Below, in pieces: positions 1-8,819 of a stretch of 64,000 nt of DNA (its first letter is position 1; each line of letters begins with the position of its first letter). The stretch spans positions 170,634-234,633 of the forward strand of contig NZ_JAFREP010000020.1 of assembly GCF_017377855.1 (NCBI RefSeq), given 5' to 3'. The translations under genes were made by a program, and so were the position numbers. Under the pieces are notes generated by a model. That model was not told the origin of the DNA, searched no databases, and worked only from the letters and a program-made list of their open reading frames with translations. The stretch is from Acanthopleuribacter pedis. GTDB taxonomy: Bacteria; Acidobacteriota; Holophagae; Acanthopleuribacterales; Acanthopleuribacteraceae.

Positions 1-378
1 CGCACCGTGGTCGCTGCCGGGACCGGTTTGGTCCAGCCAACGGCCGAGCCGTTTCGCGCACTCGGCCAAGGTATGGATGCCGACGGAGGCCCCGACCCCG
101 CCGTGGAGCAACAGGGCCGCGTGGTTATCGCGCTCCGGCTCGAACAGGTCCTCATGGCCTTGAAGCACAAAACCCCAAACCAATTCGCCGGCGCGATACA
201 GTTCTTTTTGAAACTGGTAAATCCCATGCAAAGGATCTTGCGGCCTTAGCTTCAGCCAGGCAGGCGGCTCCAAATAATTGTTGAGCCGCTGGAAAAAAGG
301 GAACCGGCGGGGACGGCTATGCCCCAAGGCGTTGTTCATATGTTTGAGCCAAGCCTCGGCGGTTTCTTGCCGCGGCAT
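1..378 (-). CDS. hypothetical protein, C-terminus cut by window edge
   Basis: The minus strand is open from an ATG at 378 to the left edge, giving exactly 126 codons with no stop, so the gene continues outside the window. The product begins MPRQETAEAWLKHMNN and is rich in Trp, Leu and charged residues. Near the visible end is a small-residue stretch, LLLHGGVGASVGIHT, which could be a turn between two helices. No signal peptide or membrane segment is visible. I do not recognise a family. The plus-strand reading at 7-249 is a shadow of this gene. Codon use is normal for the window. The call rests on the long open frame and its start. Confidence 0.6.
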   Translation of the reverse strand, partial: MPRQETAEAWLKHMNNALGHSRPRRFPFFQRLNNYLEPPAWLKLRPQDPLHGIYQFQKELYRAGELVWGFVLQGHEDLFEPERDNHAALLLHGGVGASVGIHTLAECAKRLGRWLDQTGPGSDHGA

Positions 379-617
379 GGGCGTTGTTACAGGAAACACG
401 GGGGCTCCATCCTACCCAAGAATCGGCCCATAAGGGGCCGGCCGCCTATTGTAGCGCGGACAACCCAGCCCGTCTTGGGTTCAAAGGCTGCCGTGCGGGA
501 GAACCCCTTTTCAGTAAGGCAAACGAACCGACGAACCGGCCGACCCCACCAAACAGCGGATCGACCGGAAACAGCGGGATCAAACCAGCCCAAGGGCGCG
601 ATCCCGCTGTTTGGGTT
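379..617. other. intergenic, with terminator-like inverted repeat
   Basis: Short gap between the left partial gene and the DUF4301 gene. It holds one perfect 13-bp inverted repeat (569-581 and 600-612), annotated separately. I see no gene in it. Confidence 0.5.
569..612 (-). terminator. inverted repeat just past the DUF4301 stop
   Basis: AAACAGCGGGATC at 569-581 pairs perfectly with GATCCCGCTGTTT at 600-612 around an 18-nt loop, five bases downstream of the minus-strand stop at 618. There is no long U tract, so Rho-independent termination is only a guess. It may instead protect the 3' end of the mRNA. Confidence 0.4.
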
Positions 618-2156
618 CTATGCGGGTTGGTGGGTTTCTCGCAGAAGGTCGTTAACGGTTTTCACGGGATTGAAGGTAATCAAGGGAACTTCCACAAAAA
701 CGGTGTTCCAATTCGCCATGGCACCATTCCAAAGCCCTGGCAACTCCAGTGCTTTCAGCGGTTTTCCGTCTTTTGATTTGTCGGAGATGAAACATGCATC
801 GGGATCCACAAATTCGGTGAGATCGAATTTGTTGCCGCGATAATCACGAACCGCACACACGAGGTCAACCGGGTTGAAGTGGGTGCTGCCCTTGAGAATC
901 TTCATTTGGGTGGCATCGCCGGCGTCGATCTGCGAACTTTCCACAATCTGCACACTCTGGCTGCCGTCTTTGGCACTGACCCAGAAGGGACCGCCGCCGG
1001 GCTCGCCTTCGTTTTTCACCATGCCGCACACACGTAACGGCCGGTTGAACAAACGCTGGAAATAAACGCGGGTTGCTTCCTCATCCAGGCTACCCACGGA
1101 ATCAGGCACCTGACAGCCCAGCTTCTCGGCGGCAAATTGGGTGAACAGGGCGCGTTTGGCGGCGTCGACCGGGCCGTTGTCCAAATCAACCAAATACTGA
1201 AACAAGGCTTCCTGAATCTCGAGCAAGTAACCGGCGATCAGTTTTTTGTAGGTAACGGTGGTGTCTTTGAGGCGGTCCGGCACCACGTTGTCGATGTTTT
1301 TAATGAAAATCAAGTCGCCGTCGAGATCGTTGAGGTTCTCAATCAAAGCGCCGTGACCGCCGGGGCGAAACAACAATTCGTTGTTTTTGTCGCGGAACGG
1401 CTTGTTGTCGGGATCCACGGCGATGGTGTCGGTTTCCGGCTTTTGGAAACTGTAGCTAATATCCAAGAAGAAACCTTCGGTTTCATAGGTCTCGCGGTTT
1501 TCAGCAACCAAGGCTTCGAAGGCGGCTTTGTGTTCGGGCGATACGGTGAAATGCAAACGACCGCGTCCATCCGAATCAGCGGCATAGGCACGCGCTTCAA
1601 CGAAATGTTCCTCGGCCGCGGTACGAACACCGCTTTCGTAGCGATGGAAGCTCAACAACCCCTTGGGCAAGGAGGCGTAAGCCATTTTGTCGCCGTCCAA
1701 GAGTTCGGCCAGAACCGCACCGCGTTGCGACGCGGCGGGCGGCTGTTCCAGAACCACAGCACGGTCGGCGAGGCGTTGCTTCAGTTCGTCATAAAAGGCA
1801 AAGTCCGCCAAACCCTCGATAAATTTGGCCAGGAAAGCGTCGTCGCATTCGCCTTTCTCGGAAAGGGTCGCGGCCGCGGCGTGAAGCGCTTTGAACATGC
1901 GTGAGGCGGCACCGGAGGCAGGCACAAATTTGGTGACGCGCCCGGCGGCCTGAGCTTTTTCGAAATGTTTGATGTACGGTTCATGATCACGTTCGGCAAG
2001 TCGCTCGATACCGTCTTGGACGGTACAGGCACGATCCAGTTGGAGGAAAGGGATACCGCGCTCAAACATGGCGATCTGCTGGTGGATGGCGTCGAGCGAA
2101 CGCCCTTGAGCTTCGAGTTTTTTCAGGTCTTCGGCGGAAAATGGATTGGCACTCAA
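618..2156 (-). CDS. DUF4301 family protein
   Basis: 512 residues from a TTG start at 2156, with GAGG five bases upstream. The N-terminal part matches what I know of the DUF4301 family, best known in Bacteroidetes: an opening of the type FSAEDLKKLEAQGRSLD, then the hallmark KFVPASGAASRMFK near residue 95. Full family length, soluble, no signal peptide. The biochemical role is unknown. The conserved GAASRMFK and a later RPGGHGALIENL look like nucleotide- or phosphate-binding loops, but that is inference. It stands alone on its strand, so context gives no pathway. Confidence 0.85.
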   Translation of the reverse strand: MSANPFSAEDLKKLEAQGRSLDAIHQQIAMFERGIPFLQLDRACTVQDGIERLAERDHEPYIKHFEKAQAAGRVTKFVPASGAASRMFKALHAAAATLSEKGECDDAFLAKFIEGLADFAFYDELKQRLADRAVVLEQPPAASQRGAVLAELLDGDKMAYASLPKGLLSFHRYESGVRTAAEEHFVEARAYAADSDGRGRLHFTVSPEHKAAFEALVAENRETYETEGFFLDISYSFQKPETDTIAVDPDNKPFRDKNNELLFRPGGHGALIENLNDLDGDLIFIKNIDNVVPDRLKDTTVTYKKLIAGYLLEIQEALFQYLVDLDNGPVDAAKRALFTQFAAEKLGCQVPDSVGSLDEEATRVYFQRLFNRPLRVCGMVKNEGEPGGGPFWVSAKDGSQSVQIVESSQIDAGDATQMKILKGSTHFNPVDLVCAVRDYRGNKFDLTEFVDPDACFISDKSKDGKPLKALELPGLWNGAMANWNTVFVEVPLITFNPVKTVNDLLRETHQPA

Positions 2157-2740
2157 AACGACCTCACTACGTTAGAAAAATGGGGCGCGGTGGATGATGC
2201 GAGATCAACACGCGGATCGCGACCGCTGGGGCGGCGGGCCCGATGGTTCGCCCAATCGGTCTCCTATGAACCGGTCGGTTGCAGGTATGCGAGATGGTGG
2301 GCAAACCACCGCATGCACGGGAGCGGCACACACTTGGGGGGCACGGGCAAGGCAACGACCCTGTTACTTTAGGAAAACCGGCCTTTATTCTGACATATCC
2401 GGCGTTGCGGTGCCAGCTTCAGGTAGGGCCCCAACCGCAACTCACGTAAACCTCATTTTTACCGACAGTTAGCAGCTTCCTCCTGCTTCGCCCCAAGGCT
2501 CAAAACACGAGATAACCGCCTGACAAAAAACGGGTTGCTACGCCTTAGCCGGCGCTTGCAAACGCCCGCCTTTGCCCCCCCTGTCAGCGTCGCTTGACGA
2601 CGGCCGTCGGGCAGCGTCAACCGGAATCGTGAGCGAACTCATTGCCCGATTTCAAAACCGGTTAGGATTTGCTAAGGTAGGCTGATCAGCGAATTTATAC
2701 GTATTTGGTCCGACGATCAGACTTCAAGGTAGGTCTTTAT
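2157..2740. other. intergenic region without recognisable gene
   Basis: About 580 bp between divergent genes. Short frames on both strands are low-complexity (Arg/Pro/Gly) and have no ribosome site. A sigma-70-like promoter lies near its right end. Nothing else was recognised. Confidence 0.5.
2650..2678 (+). promoter_or_regulatory. putative sigma-70-type promoter for the 5'-nucleotidase gene
   Basis: TTTCAA at 2650-2655 and TAAGGT at 2673-2678 are separated by 17 bp. The same -10 sequence, preceded by TTGC, occurs at 34813 ahead of another gene, which supports it as a real element of this genome. Confidence 0.4.
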
Positions 2741-4327
2741 ATGAAGCGTGTGTTCTCTGTTTTTCTGGTTACGGCGTTCCTATGGCTCGCGGCATGTCAA
2801 ACCCAAACGGAATCTCCCGAACCAACCCCCACCACGGCGCCACCCACCCAGAAAGCGATCATCCTTGCGATCAACGATGTGTACCGTATTGAAGGTGCCG
2901 CCAACGGAACCTTGGGCGGTTTGGCCAGGGTTCGCACCTTGAGGAAACAACTGGAGGCCGACGGCGCCCCCGTGCTGCTGCTCCACGCCGGTGATGCACT
3001 CTCGCCCAACACCATGAGCAAACACTTCAGCGGCGGCGAACAAATGATTGACATCCTCAACTTGATGGACGGCGCACGCGACACGGTCGACCCCTACATG
3101 GTGATGACCTTCGGCAACCATGAGTTTGACATCAAAGAAGCTGACATGCTCGACGCCCGCGTGGAGCAGTCGGAATTTACCTGGCTGGACACAAACATCG
3201 ATTGGGCCGACACGCCGGACAGCAAAGAAGAGCTGGTCCAAGCCGACAACCTACTCGCAACCACGGTCATTCCCGTCGGCGACATGAAGATCGGCGTTTT
3301 CAGTTTAACCACCCCCGACACCCAGCCGGACTACATCGACGGTTTCGGCGCCCTGGAACAAACCACGCTTGAAGTCTGCGCCGCGTTGCGCGAACAAGGC
3401 GCGGATGTGGTGGTCGGTCTGACCCACCTGCGCGCCTCGGAAGACGAGGAACTGCTGCGCAAACTGGCGGCCAAGGGACCGGACCTGATTGTCGGCGGTC
3501 ACGACCACACCGAAATCGCCCGCAACATCGACGGCCGCTGGTTGGTTAAGGCAGACGCCGACGCACTCTCGGCCCGCGTGGTCACCATCGAAAAAGACGG
3601 CGGCACCTTGCAAGTGAAACAAAACCTGGTGAAGTTGGGCGAGGGCGCTCTGGCCGAAAAAGACGAAACCGTTGAAGCGGCGGTGGTGGATTGGATGAAA
3701 AAGTTCGATCCCGAGGGCAAACGCCTTGAACCAGTCGGCACCACCCAAGTCGTGCTCACCGCGGAGGAACTGACGATCCGCAAGTACGAAACCAACATCG
3801 GCAACTGGATCGCGGACCAAATGCGCACGGCCTATCCCAACCAAAAGGTCGACCTGGCCTTGATCAATTCGGGTTCTCTGCGCCTTAACGATGTGATTCC
3901 CGTGGGCGCCGTTCGCAAAGGCCATATTGATGAATTGCTGCCCTACCAAACCGGGGTATTTGTGGTCGAACTCAGCGGCGCGGACGTCAAGCGCGCATTA
4001 AACCGAAGCATTGAGGACTGGACCGGCAGCGGCCACTACTTGCAGGTCAGCGGCATTCGTTTCACCCACAACGCCAAAGCGCAAACGGTGTCCGACATTC
4101 GCGTCGGCGACGGCGACCAAGCGGCACCCCTAGACGAACAGAAAACTTATGCGGTGGCGATCTCAAGCTATATCGCCGGCGGCGGGGACGGCTATCCCTA
4201 TTTAAAAGACGCAACCCGCCTCGCCCAAGGCGTCGACCTGGAAGAACTGCTGCTGGAACGCCTGAAACAGGCAGGCGAAACCGGCATCGCCCCCAAGGTT
4301 GAAGGCCGCGTTAACACCATCGAATAA
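2741..4327 (+). CDS. 5'-nucleotidase/UDP-sugar hydrolase family lipoprotein
   Basis: 528 residues from ATG 2741, preceded by AAGGTAGG; a TTG at 2705 is less likely because it would bury the signal peptide. Residues 1-19 form a lipoprotein signal ending in LWLAAC, so the enzyme should be anchored facing the periplasm. The metallophosphoesterase domain shows HAGDALSPN, FGNHEFDI and GGHDHTE, and a 5'-nucleotidase C-terminal domain follows (NIGNWIADQMR onward). The first metal motif reads NDVY rather than the usual NDxH; a subset of the family has this. It likely dephosphorylates nucleotides for salvage. The PhoD-like gene 29 bp downstream suggests a shared phosphate-scavenging operon. Confidence 0.9.
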   Translation: MKRVFSVFLVTAFLWLAACQTQTESPEPTPTTAPPTQKAIILAINDVYRIEGAANGTLGGLARVRTLRKQLEADGAPVLLLHAGDALSPNTMSKHFSGGEQMIDILNLMDGARDTVDPYMVMTFGNHEFDIKEADMLDARVEQSEFTWLDTNIDWADTPDSKEELVQADNLLATTVIPVGDMKIGVFSLTTPDTQPDYIDGFGALEQTTLEVCAALREQGADVVVGLTHLRASEDEELLRKLAAKGPDLIVGGHDHTEIARNIDGRWLVKADADALSARVVTIEKDGGTLQVKQNLVKLGEGALAEKDETVEAAVVDWMKKFDPEGKRLEPVGTTQVVLTAEELTIRKYETNIGNWIADQMRTAYPNQKVDLALINSGSLRLNDVIPVGAVRKGHIDELLPYQTGVFVVELSGADVKRALNRSIEDWTGSGHYLQVSGIRFTHNAKAQTVSDIRVGDGDQAAPLDEQKTYAVAISSYIAGGGDGYPYLKDATRLAQGVDLEELLLERLKQAGETGIAPKVEGRVNTIE

Positions 4328-4356
4328 ATCCTTTATCTTGCCTACGGAGTGCTATC

Positions 4357-5751
4357 GTGACATTCATGCGACATGCTTTTCAGACCGTTTTTGTGTGTTT
4401 GATGTTGAGCCAAGGATGGCTGGCCGCACAAAAAACCGGCTTGGTCTCCGGCCCAATGTTGGGTCATGTCGACCACGTCGAAGCCACTATTTGGGTGCAA
4501 ACCCACGACACGGCCGAGGTAGTGGTGAAGTACGAACGCCAGGGCGAAGCGCGGCAGGAAAGCCGGGTGTTCCACGCCACGCAAGAAACCTACTTCACCG
4601 CGCATGTCCTGCTCACGGATTTGGCCGACGGCGCCACCTACAGCTATACGGTGTGGGTAAACGGCAAAAAGGCGGCGGGGCCCTTTGGGTTCACCACGCA
4701 AAAGCTTTGGAAATGGCGCACGCCGCCACCGGAGATTCGCTTCGCAATCGGCTCGTGTAATTTCGTCAACGACGAAACCTTCGACCGCCCCGGCCGCCCC
4801 TACGGCGCGCGGCACGACATTTTCAACACCATCGCGGACCAGAAACCGGATTTCATGATTTGGTTGGGCGACAATGTTTACTTTCGCGAAGGCGACTTCA
4901 ACTCGGAAACGCGCCTCAATTACCGCCACAGGCGCGACCGCGCCTTGCCGGAAATGCAGCGCCTGCTCGCCGCAACGGCCCACTACGCCATATGGGACGA
5001 CCACGACTACGGCCCCAACGATTCCGACCGCTCCTACCCCTATAAAGATGCGGCCCTGAAACTGTTTAAGCTCTACTATGCCAACCCACACTGGGGCATG
5101 CCCGATACCAAAGGGATTTTCGGCAAGGTGAGCTGGGCCGATTGCGATTTCTTCCTCATGGACTGCCGCTACCATCGCGCGCCCAACCGCTTAAAAGATC
5201 CCCATAAACCCTATTACGGCAAAGCCCAGTTGCAGTGGTTGAAAGATCAGTTAAGCCGCAGCCGCGCCAACTTCAAATTTATTGTCAACGGCAACCAGAT
5301 GATCAACACCTACTGCCGCCACGAAGCCTACGCGGGCTTTAGCAGCGAGTACCACGATTTCATCAACTGGTTGGACGGCAGCGAGATCCCCGGTGTGGTG
5401 ATCTTGTCCGGTGACCGCCACTACACCGAGTTGTTGCGCCGCCAACGCGCCAAGAACTACCCCTTGTACGAGTTCACCAGTTCGCCGTTAACCAGCGGTC
5501 TAATCAGCGACATGGGTTCGGAAGCGGACAACCCGATGCGCGTGCCCGGCACCTTGTTGACCGAAGAACGCAACTTCGGCCTGATCGAGGTGACCGGCAA
5601 TGATCGCCGCAAGCGCACCTTGACCCTGAAGGCGGTCGACGCGGACGGCAAAGTCCGCTGGGAACACACCATCGAAAGCGCGGAATTACGCAAGCCGAGA
5701 CCCAAACCAAACAAACCCAAATTCCCGGCCAAGGATAAAAAGAAAAAATAG
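4357..5751 (+). CDS. alkaline phosphatase D (PhoD-like) family protein
   Basis: 464 residues. GTG 4357 is chosen because GGAG at 4346 sits seven bases upstream; ATG 4366 is the alternative. A signal peptide ends around LAAQ, so the protein is exported. A fibronectin-like N-terminal PhoD domain (about 27-125) leads into the phosphoesterase domain with IGSCNF, WLGDNVYF, WDDHDYGPND and SGDRHYTE, the expected metal ligands. The C-terminus is Lys-rich (KDKKKK). It should hydrolyse phosphomono- or diesters outside the cytoplasm. Position directly after a secreted 5'-nucleotidase supports joint phosphate or nucleotide scavenging. Which substrate it prefers cannot be read from sequence. Confidence 0.9.
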   Translation: MTFMRHAFQTVFVCLMLSQGWLAAQKTGLVSGPMLGHVDHVEATIWVQTHDTAEVVVKYERQGEARQESRVFHATQETYFTAHVLLTDLADGATYSYTVWVNGKKAAGPFGFTTQKLWKWRTPPPEIRFAIGSCNFVNDETFDRPGRPYGARHDIFNTIADQKPDFMIWLGDNVYFREGDFNSETRLNYRHRRDRALPEMQRLLAATAHYAIWDDHDYGPNDSDRSYPYKDAALKLFKLYYANPHWGMPDTKGIFGKVSWADCDFFLMDCRYHRAPNRLKDPHKPYYGKAQLQWLKDQLSRSRANFKFIVNGNQMINTYCRHEAYAGFSSEYHDFINWLDGSEIPGVVILSGDRHYTELLRRQRAKNYPLYEFTSSPLTSGLISDMGSEADNPMRVPGTLLTEERNFGLIEVTGNDRRKRTLTLKAVDADGKVRWEHTIESAELRKPRPKPNKPKFPAKDKKKK

Positions 5752-6183
5752 GCGGGTTTGGGTTCTTGGTAGCAATCGGTGGCGAAAACTGGGCGGGGCT
5801 CGGTATAGGTTATTGCTTAGGCAGGATACATAGAGGATCGCGAAGTGCGGCTTTCCCTTGGCTGATGGATCGCGCATGGGGATCAAGCCGCGGCTTGGTT
5901 CAACCCAATTCACCGGGCCACCCTTGTTCCCAGGCAAAACGCATCGGCCGGCCCCCTCTCTGGCGGCTTCCTAAATGAAAGCAGGGTGTGAAAACTGAAA
6001 ATGGTGGCTGAAAACCGGGCTTTCCTTTGACCCCGCGCGGCCTTCCGCGTTTCATAACGACAGAGGCAGCACAGGCCTAGCCCGCATTTCTCACAAGGAT
6101 TCATCGCGAGAAGCAGAAAGCCTTGTGAGAAATGCGGACAAATTTTGAATGGCTGTCATCCTGAATTGGTCAGAGGTTACGTT
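5752..6183. other. intergenic region with one palindromic element
   Basis: About 430 bp without a gene. Apart from the palindromic element at 6081-6137 I recognise nothing; the frames here are short and unsupported. Confidence 0.5.
6081..6137. repeat. palindromic element, copy A (alpha arm alone)
   Basis: CCGCATTTCTCACAAGG at 6082-6098 pairs perfectly with CCTTGTGAGAAATGCGG at 6121-6137 around a 22-nt loop that itself contains TCATCGCGAGAAGCAGAAAG. It is the short form of the element family seen at 12649, 15741, 19744, 49306 and 56551: one 'alpha' arm and no core. It is flanked by CTAG on the left, like other copies. Confidence 0.85.
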
Positions 6184-7059
6184 ATGGATTCATCAACACC
6201 TGTTTTTGTCCTGTGCAGTCCGCGTTGCGGCTCCACCCTGTTGCGCGTCATGCTGGCGGGCAACCGTTTTCTGTTTGCGCCCCCCGAACTCCATCTCATG
6301 CAATACGACAACCTAGCCGAACGCGACCAGCAAATGGACGCCGGCAAGTTTATGGCGGTCGGCCTGGTCAAAGCCTTGGCCGGTCTGGACGACATCACCA
6401 TGAAAGCGGCCCAAAAACAGGTCCGCGCATGGTGTGACCAGGGTTTGTCGAGCGGCGAGGTTTACGCCCAACTCATCCAACGCTGTGCCCCGCGCGTTTT
6501 GGTCGACAAAACCCCGACCTACAGCGAAGAACCCGCGACCCTAGAACGCATTTACACCCTCTTCCCCAACGCCAAGTTCATTCACTTGATTCGGCATCCC
6601 TATGCCGTCATGGACTCGGTCATGCGCTTGAACCAGAAACCGCTGGTACGGCAATTTGTGTTCCGCGACGAAATCCACGGTCAACAACACGCGGAACAGG
6701 TGTGGCGCCAAGCCAACCAAAACTGCGTGCGCTTCCTGGGCGCGTTACCCGCGGAACAACACCTCAGTCTGCGCTACGAGGACTTGGTTCGCGACCCCGA
6801 AAACAGCATGGGCCGCGTGTGTACCTTCCTGGACGTTCCTTACGAAGAGGCGATGGTGCATCCTTACCAAGGAGACCGCATGACGGCGGGCATCGCCATC
6901 GGCGACGTCAATTTCCACAACCACAAAACCATCGACGCCGGTTTGGCCGATATCTGGCAAGAACGTGTACCCAATCAGCCGATTAGCAGCGAATCCCAGC
7001 AACTGGCGGCGGCCTTTGGCTATCGCTGCCCACAACCGGATGCGGCCTTGGTCGATTAA
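6184..7059 (+). CDS. sulfotransferase family protein
   Basis: 291 residues from ATG 6184, with AGAGG seven bases upstream; an in-frame start at 6145 would add an unsupported peptide. The N-terminal CSPRCGSTLLRVML is the 5'-phosphosulfate-binding loop of PAPS-dependent sulfotransferases, and KFIHLIRHPYAVMDSVMRL is the 3'-phosphate-binding region. SLRYEDLVRDPE is the usual C-terminal motif of the tyrosylprotein/polysaccharide-type members. Cytoplasmic by sequence; the acceptor (sugar, lipid, peptide or metabolite) is unknown. It is transcribed alone. Confidence 0.88.
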   Translation: MDSSTPVFVLCSPRCGSTLLRVMLAGNRFLFAPPELHLMQYDNLAERDQQMDAGKFMAVGLVKALAGLDDITMKAAQKQVRAWCDQGLSSGEVYAQLIQRCAPRVLVDKTPTYSEEPATLERIYTLFPNAKFIHLIRHPYAVMDSVMRLNQKPLVRQFVFRDEIHGQQHAEQVWRQANQNCVRFLGALPAEQHLSLRYEDLVRDPENSMGRVCTFLDVPYEEAMVHPYQGDRMTAGIAIGDVNFHNHKTIDAGLADIWQERVPNQPISSESQQLAAAFGYRCPQPDAALVD

Positions 7060-7841
7060 CCGAGCACATCTCCTCCCGGTTGCATGGCCCAAGATTCAGG
7101 GAAGGCGGTCATGCAGCCGCGGTTTTTTTTAAAGCCGGCGGGGTGCATGGGTCGGCATGACAGAAAACACCCGAAATGCGTACCCATCGGGGTGAGACGC
7201 ATATTGGCGGGTGTGGGATTCGAAACGCCTCTGATGTCAACGCCTTCAGCGTTTTACCGTCCGTGAACGCCCAGCACCCAGGGTGCGACCATTTTCAATG
7301 GTCGTACCCGGGGCTAACCTATGGCACCCCTCCGGGGTGCGTCCAGAGTGGCCGGGCCGAGCCCGGCGTTTATTCAAAGCATGGTCCCCACGGGGGGTTG
7401 TGCGGCCCGCTCAGGGGCTCGCATGCACAGATGCGTGTGCTCAAGTGCCGCGCCGGATTATGCCCCCAGCCACATGGGGTCGGGTTCGGATCATGCCCCC
7501 AGCCACACGCGGTCGGGTTCGGATCATGCCCCCAGCCACATGGGGTTGGGTTCGGATCATGCCCCCAGCCACACGCGGTCGGGTTCGGATCATACCCCCA
7601 GCCACACGCGGTTGGGTTCGGATCATACCCCCAGCCACACGCGGTTGGGTTCGGATCATGCCCCCAGCCACACGCGGTCGGGTTCGGATCATGCCCCCAG
7701 CCACACGCGGTTGGGTTCGGATCATGCCCCCAGCCACACGCGGTCGGGTTCGGATCATACCCCCAGCCACACGCGTGCGGTCGCCCTCTTTGCTCAAGCT
7801 ATGCGGGACCCGTTTTGTAACAGCCTTGAACCTCGGCGGTT
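7060..7841. other. intergenic region dominated by a minisatellite
   Basis: About 780 bp between convergent genes. 7463-7775 is a 33-bp tandem repeat. The left part (7060-7460) is low complexity with three overlapping plus-strand frames open at once, which reflects base composition, not coding. Confidence 0.6.
7463..7775. repeat. 33-bp tandem repeat (minisatellite), about 9.5 copies
   Basis: Units begin with CCCCCAGCCACA at 7463, 7496, 7529, 7562, 7595, 7628, 7661, 7694, 7727 and 7760 (last one partial), an exact 33-bp period. Variation is confined to a few sites: ACATGGGG or ACACGCGG, TCG or TTG, CATGC or CATAC. Because 33 is a multiple of three, several frames stay open (for example APSHTRSGSDH on plus), but none has a convincing start. 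Confidence 0.95.
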
Positions 7842-8255
7842 TCAGCTGCCTTCTTTGTGCTCGACATCCACCGACCGCTTGCGGCGACGGTGGGTCTTCA
7901 CTTCGTCCTCTTGTTTGTACATATACTTGATGCAGTGTTTCATTATCATAAGATTCGGTTCTTTGTGGCGGTTTACCTTGAGGGTGTGACGGTCGTACCA
8001 CTCAATCACGCCGCGAATCTGTTCGCCGTCCTGCAAAATGATCACCATCGGCGTTTTGGTCTGCATCTGCTTGAGGTAATAAAAGCTTTCGGCATTGGTT
8101 TGCTCGGCGGGGATGTGCTTGCGTCGTGCGCCCGCCGTATCACGTCCCTGGCTTACGCCGGGCGTTAGCGCCTGATTTTGCATTTCAGGAGCCTGGCCGG
8201 CCGTGTCTTTGACATTCTTCAAGCTAGGCCGAATTAACTTGCGGTGAATCGACAT
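7842..8255 (-). CDS. Hfq-like (LSm) RNA chaperone with N-terminal extension
   Basis: 137 residues from ATG 8255, with GAGGA eight bases upstream. The Sm core lies at about 57-114. Sm1 reads MVIILQDGEQIRGVIEWYD and Sm2 NLMIMKHCIKYMYK, fitting the Hfq strand pattern (V.I.L.DG..I.G.I...D and the KH of Sm2). Ordinary Hfq starts with this core. Here about 55 residues precede it, opening HRKLIRPSLKNVKD, and a basic tail follows (KTHRRRKRS). I recall similar 'host factor I related' proteins in Acidobacteria. It probably binds RNA as a hexamer. The 33-bp minisatellite lies 67 bp past its stop, possibly within its 3' UTR. Confidence 0.8.
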   Translation of the reverse strand: MSIHRKLIRPSLKNVKDTAGQAPEMQNQALTPGVSQGRDTAGARRKHIPAEQTNAESFYYLKQMQTKTPMVIILQDGEQIRGVIEWYDRHTLKVNRHKEPNLMIMKHCIKYMYKQEDEVKTHRRRKRSVDVEHKEGS

Positions 8256-8287
8256 AAACAGTCCTCAAGCAATAGGTTGAATCAAAC

Positions 8288-8317
8288 AGTATAGGATCGC
8301 AAACACGATCTAAACAA
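8288..8317 (-). promoter_or_regulatory. putative promoter of the hfq-like gene
   Basis: On the minus strand TTGTTT (8317-8312) and TATACT (8293-8288) are spaced by 18 bp, 33 bp ahead of the start codon. The spacer contains a small inverted repeat, GATCG (8295-8299) and CGATC (8306-8310), that could be an operator. Confidence 0.5.
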
Positions 8318-8400
8318 ACTTTCAAACTCGTGGGCTTCACAAAAGTTGGCGGTATCATACCAAAAGCCAAGCCGCTAATTCAATGTCGGGCTCGCCTACA

Positions 8401-8428
8401 ACGCGTAAATTAGCCAACTTTTACGCGT
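8401..8428. promoter_or_regulatory. 9-bp inverted repeat, possible operator
   Basis: ACGCGTAAA at 8401-8409 and TTTACGCGT at 8420-8428 are perfect inverted repeats separated by 10 bp, about one helical turn. They lie upstream of the hfq-like promoter and well ahead of the VWA gene. A dimeric regulator site is possible; there is no direct evidence. Confidence 0.35.
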
Positions 8429-8819
8429 ATTTGATCATCTTTGTGCAGCAAACCACACGCCTTTTCCCCGACCGGTCGTGCCGGATCGCCGGCCCGCTCC
8501 ATCCCCCTGGGCCCGCTCCTTCATCCCGGCTCACCACAAAAGGGCTTTTTTATCCCAGCGCTTAACGGTAGGCTTGGGGCATTGTTTCACCCGAATCACC
8601 CCCTTCCGGTTTCAAAACGCGAGCAGCGCCTCGTTCCCGTCCCTGATCGATTTCGGTTGGGTGTGATGCCCGTTTCACGCGTCTTTTAATCCAAAACCCT
8701 TTGTGACCGCGCCCCCAAACGCTCCTTTTTTCGCGTCGGCCGGCATAAAGCTCGGTTGTGTCCCGTTCTTGCATGCAGGTGGCGGCAGATGATCCACCAA
8801 AGATTTGAGGAGTTACCCT

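Larger units (their letters stand above)
8256..8819. other. intergenic region between divergent genes
   Basis: About 560 bp holding the hfq-like promoter (8288-8317) and an inverted repeat at 8401-8428. I see no gene; short frames near 8440-8690 lack ribosome sites. Confidence 0.5.

Noticed and set aside
7463..7775. CRISPR array
   Set aside because: Units are contiguous with no unique spacers, so this is a tandem repeat, not a CRISPR.
7176..8001. Three plus-strand and one minus-strand frame across the 33-bp repeat
   Set aside because: All stay open because the repeat unit is a multiple of three without stops; starts lack ribosome sites and no domain is visible, so it is treated as a non-coding minisatellite.
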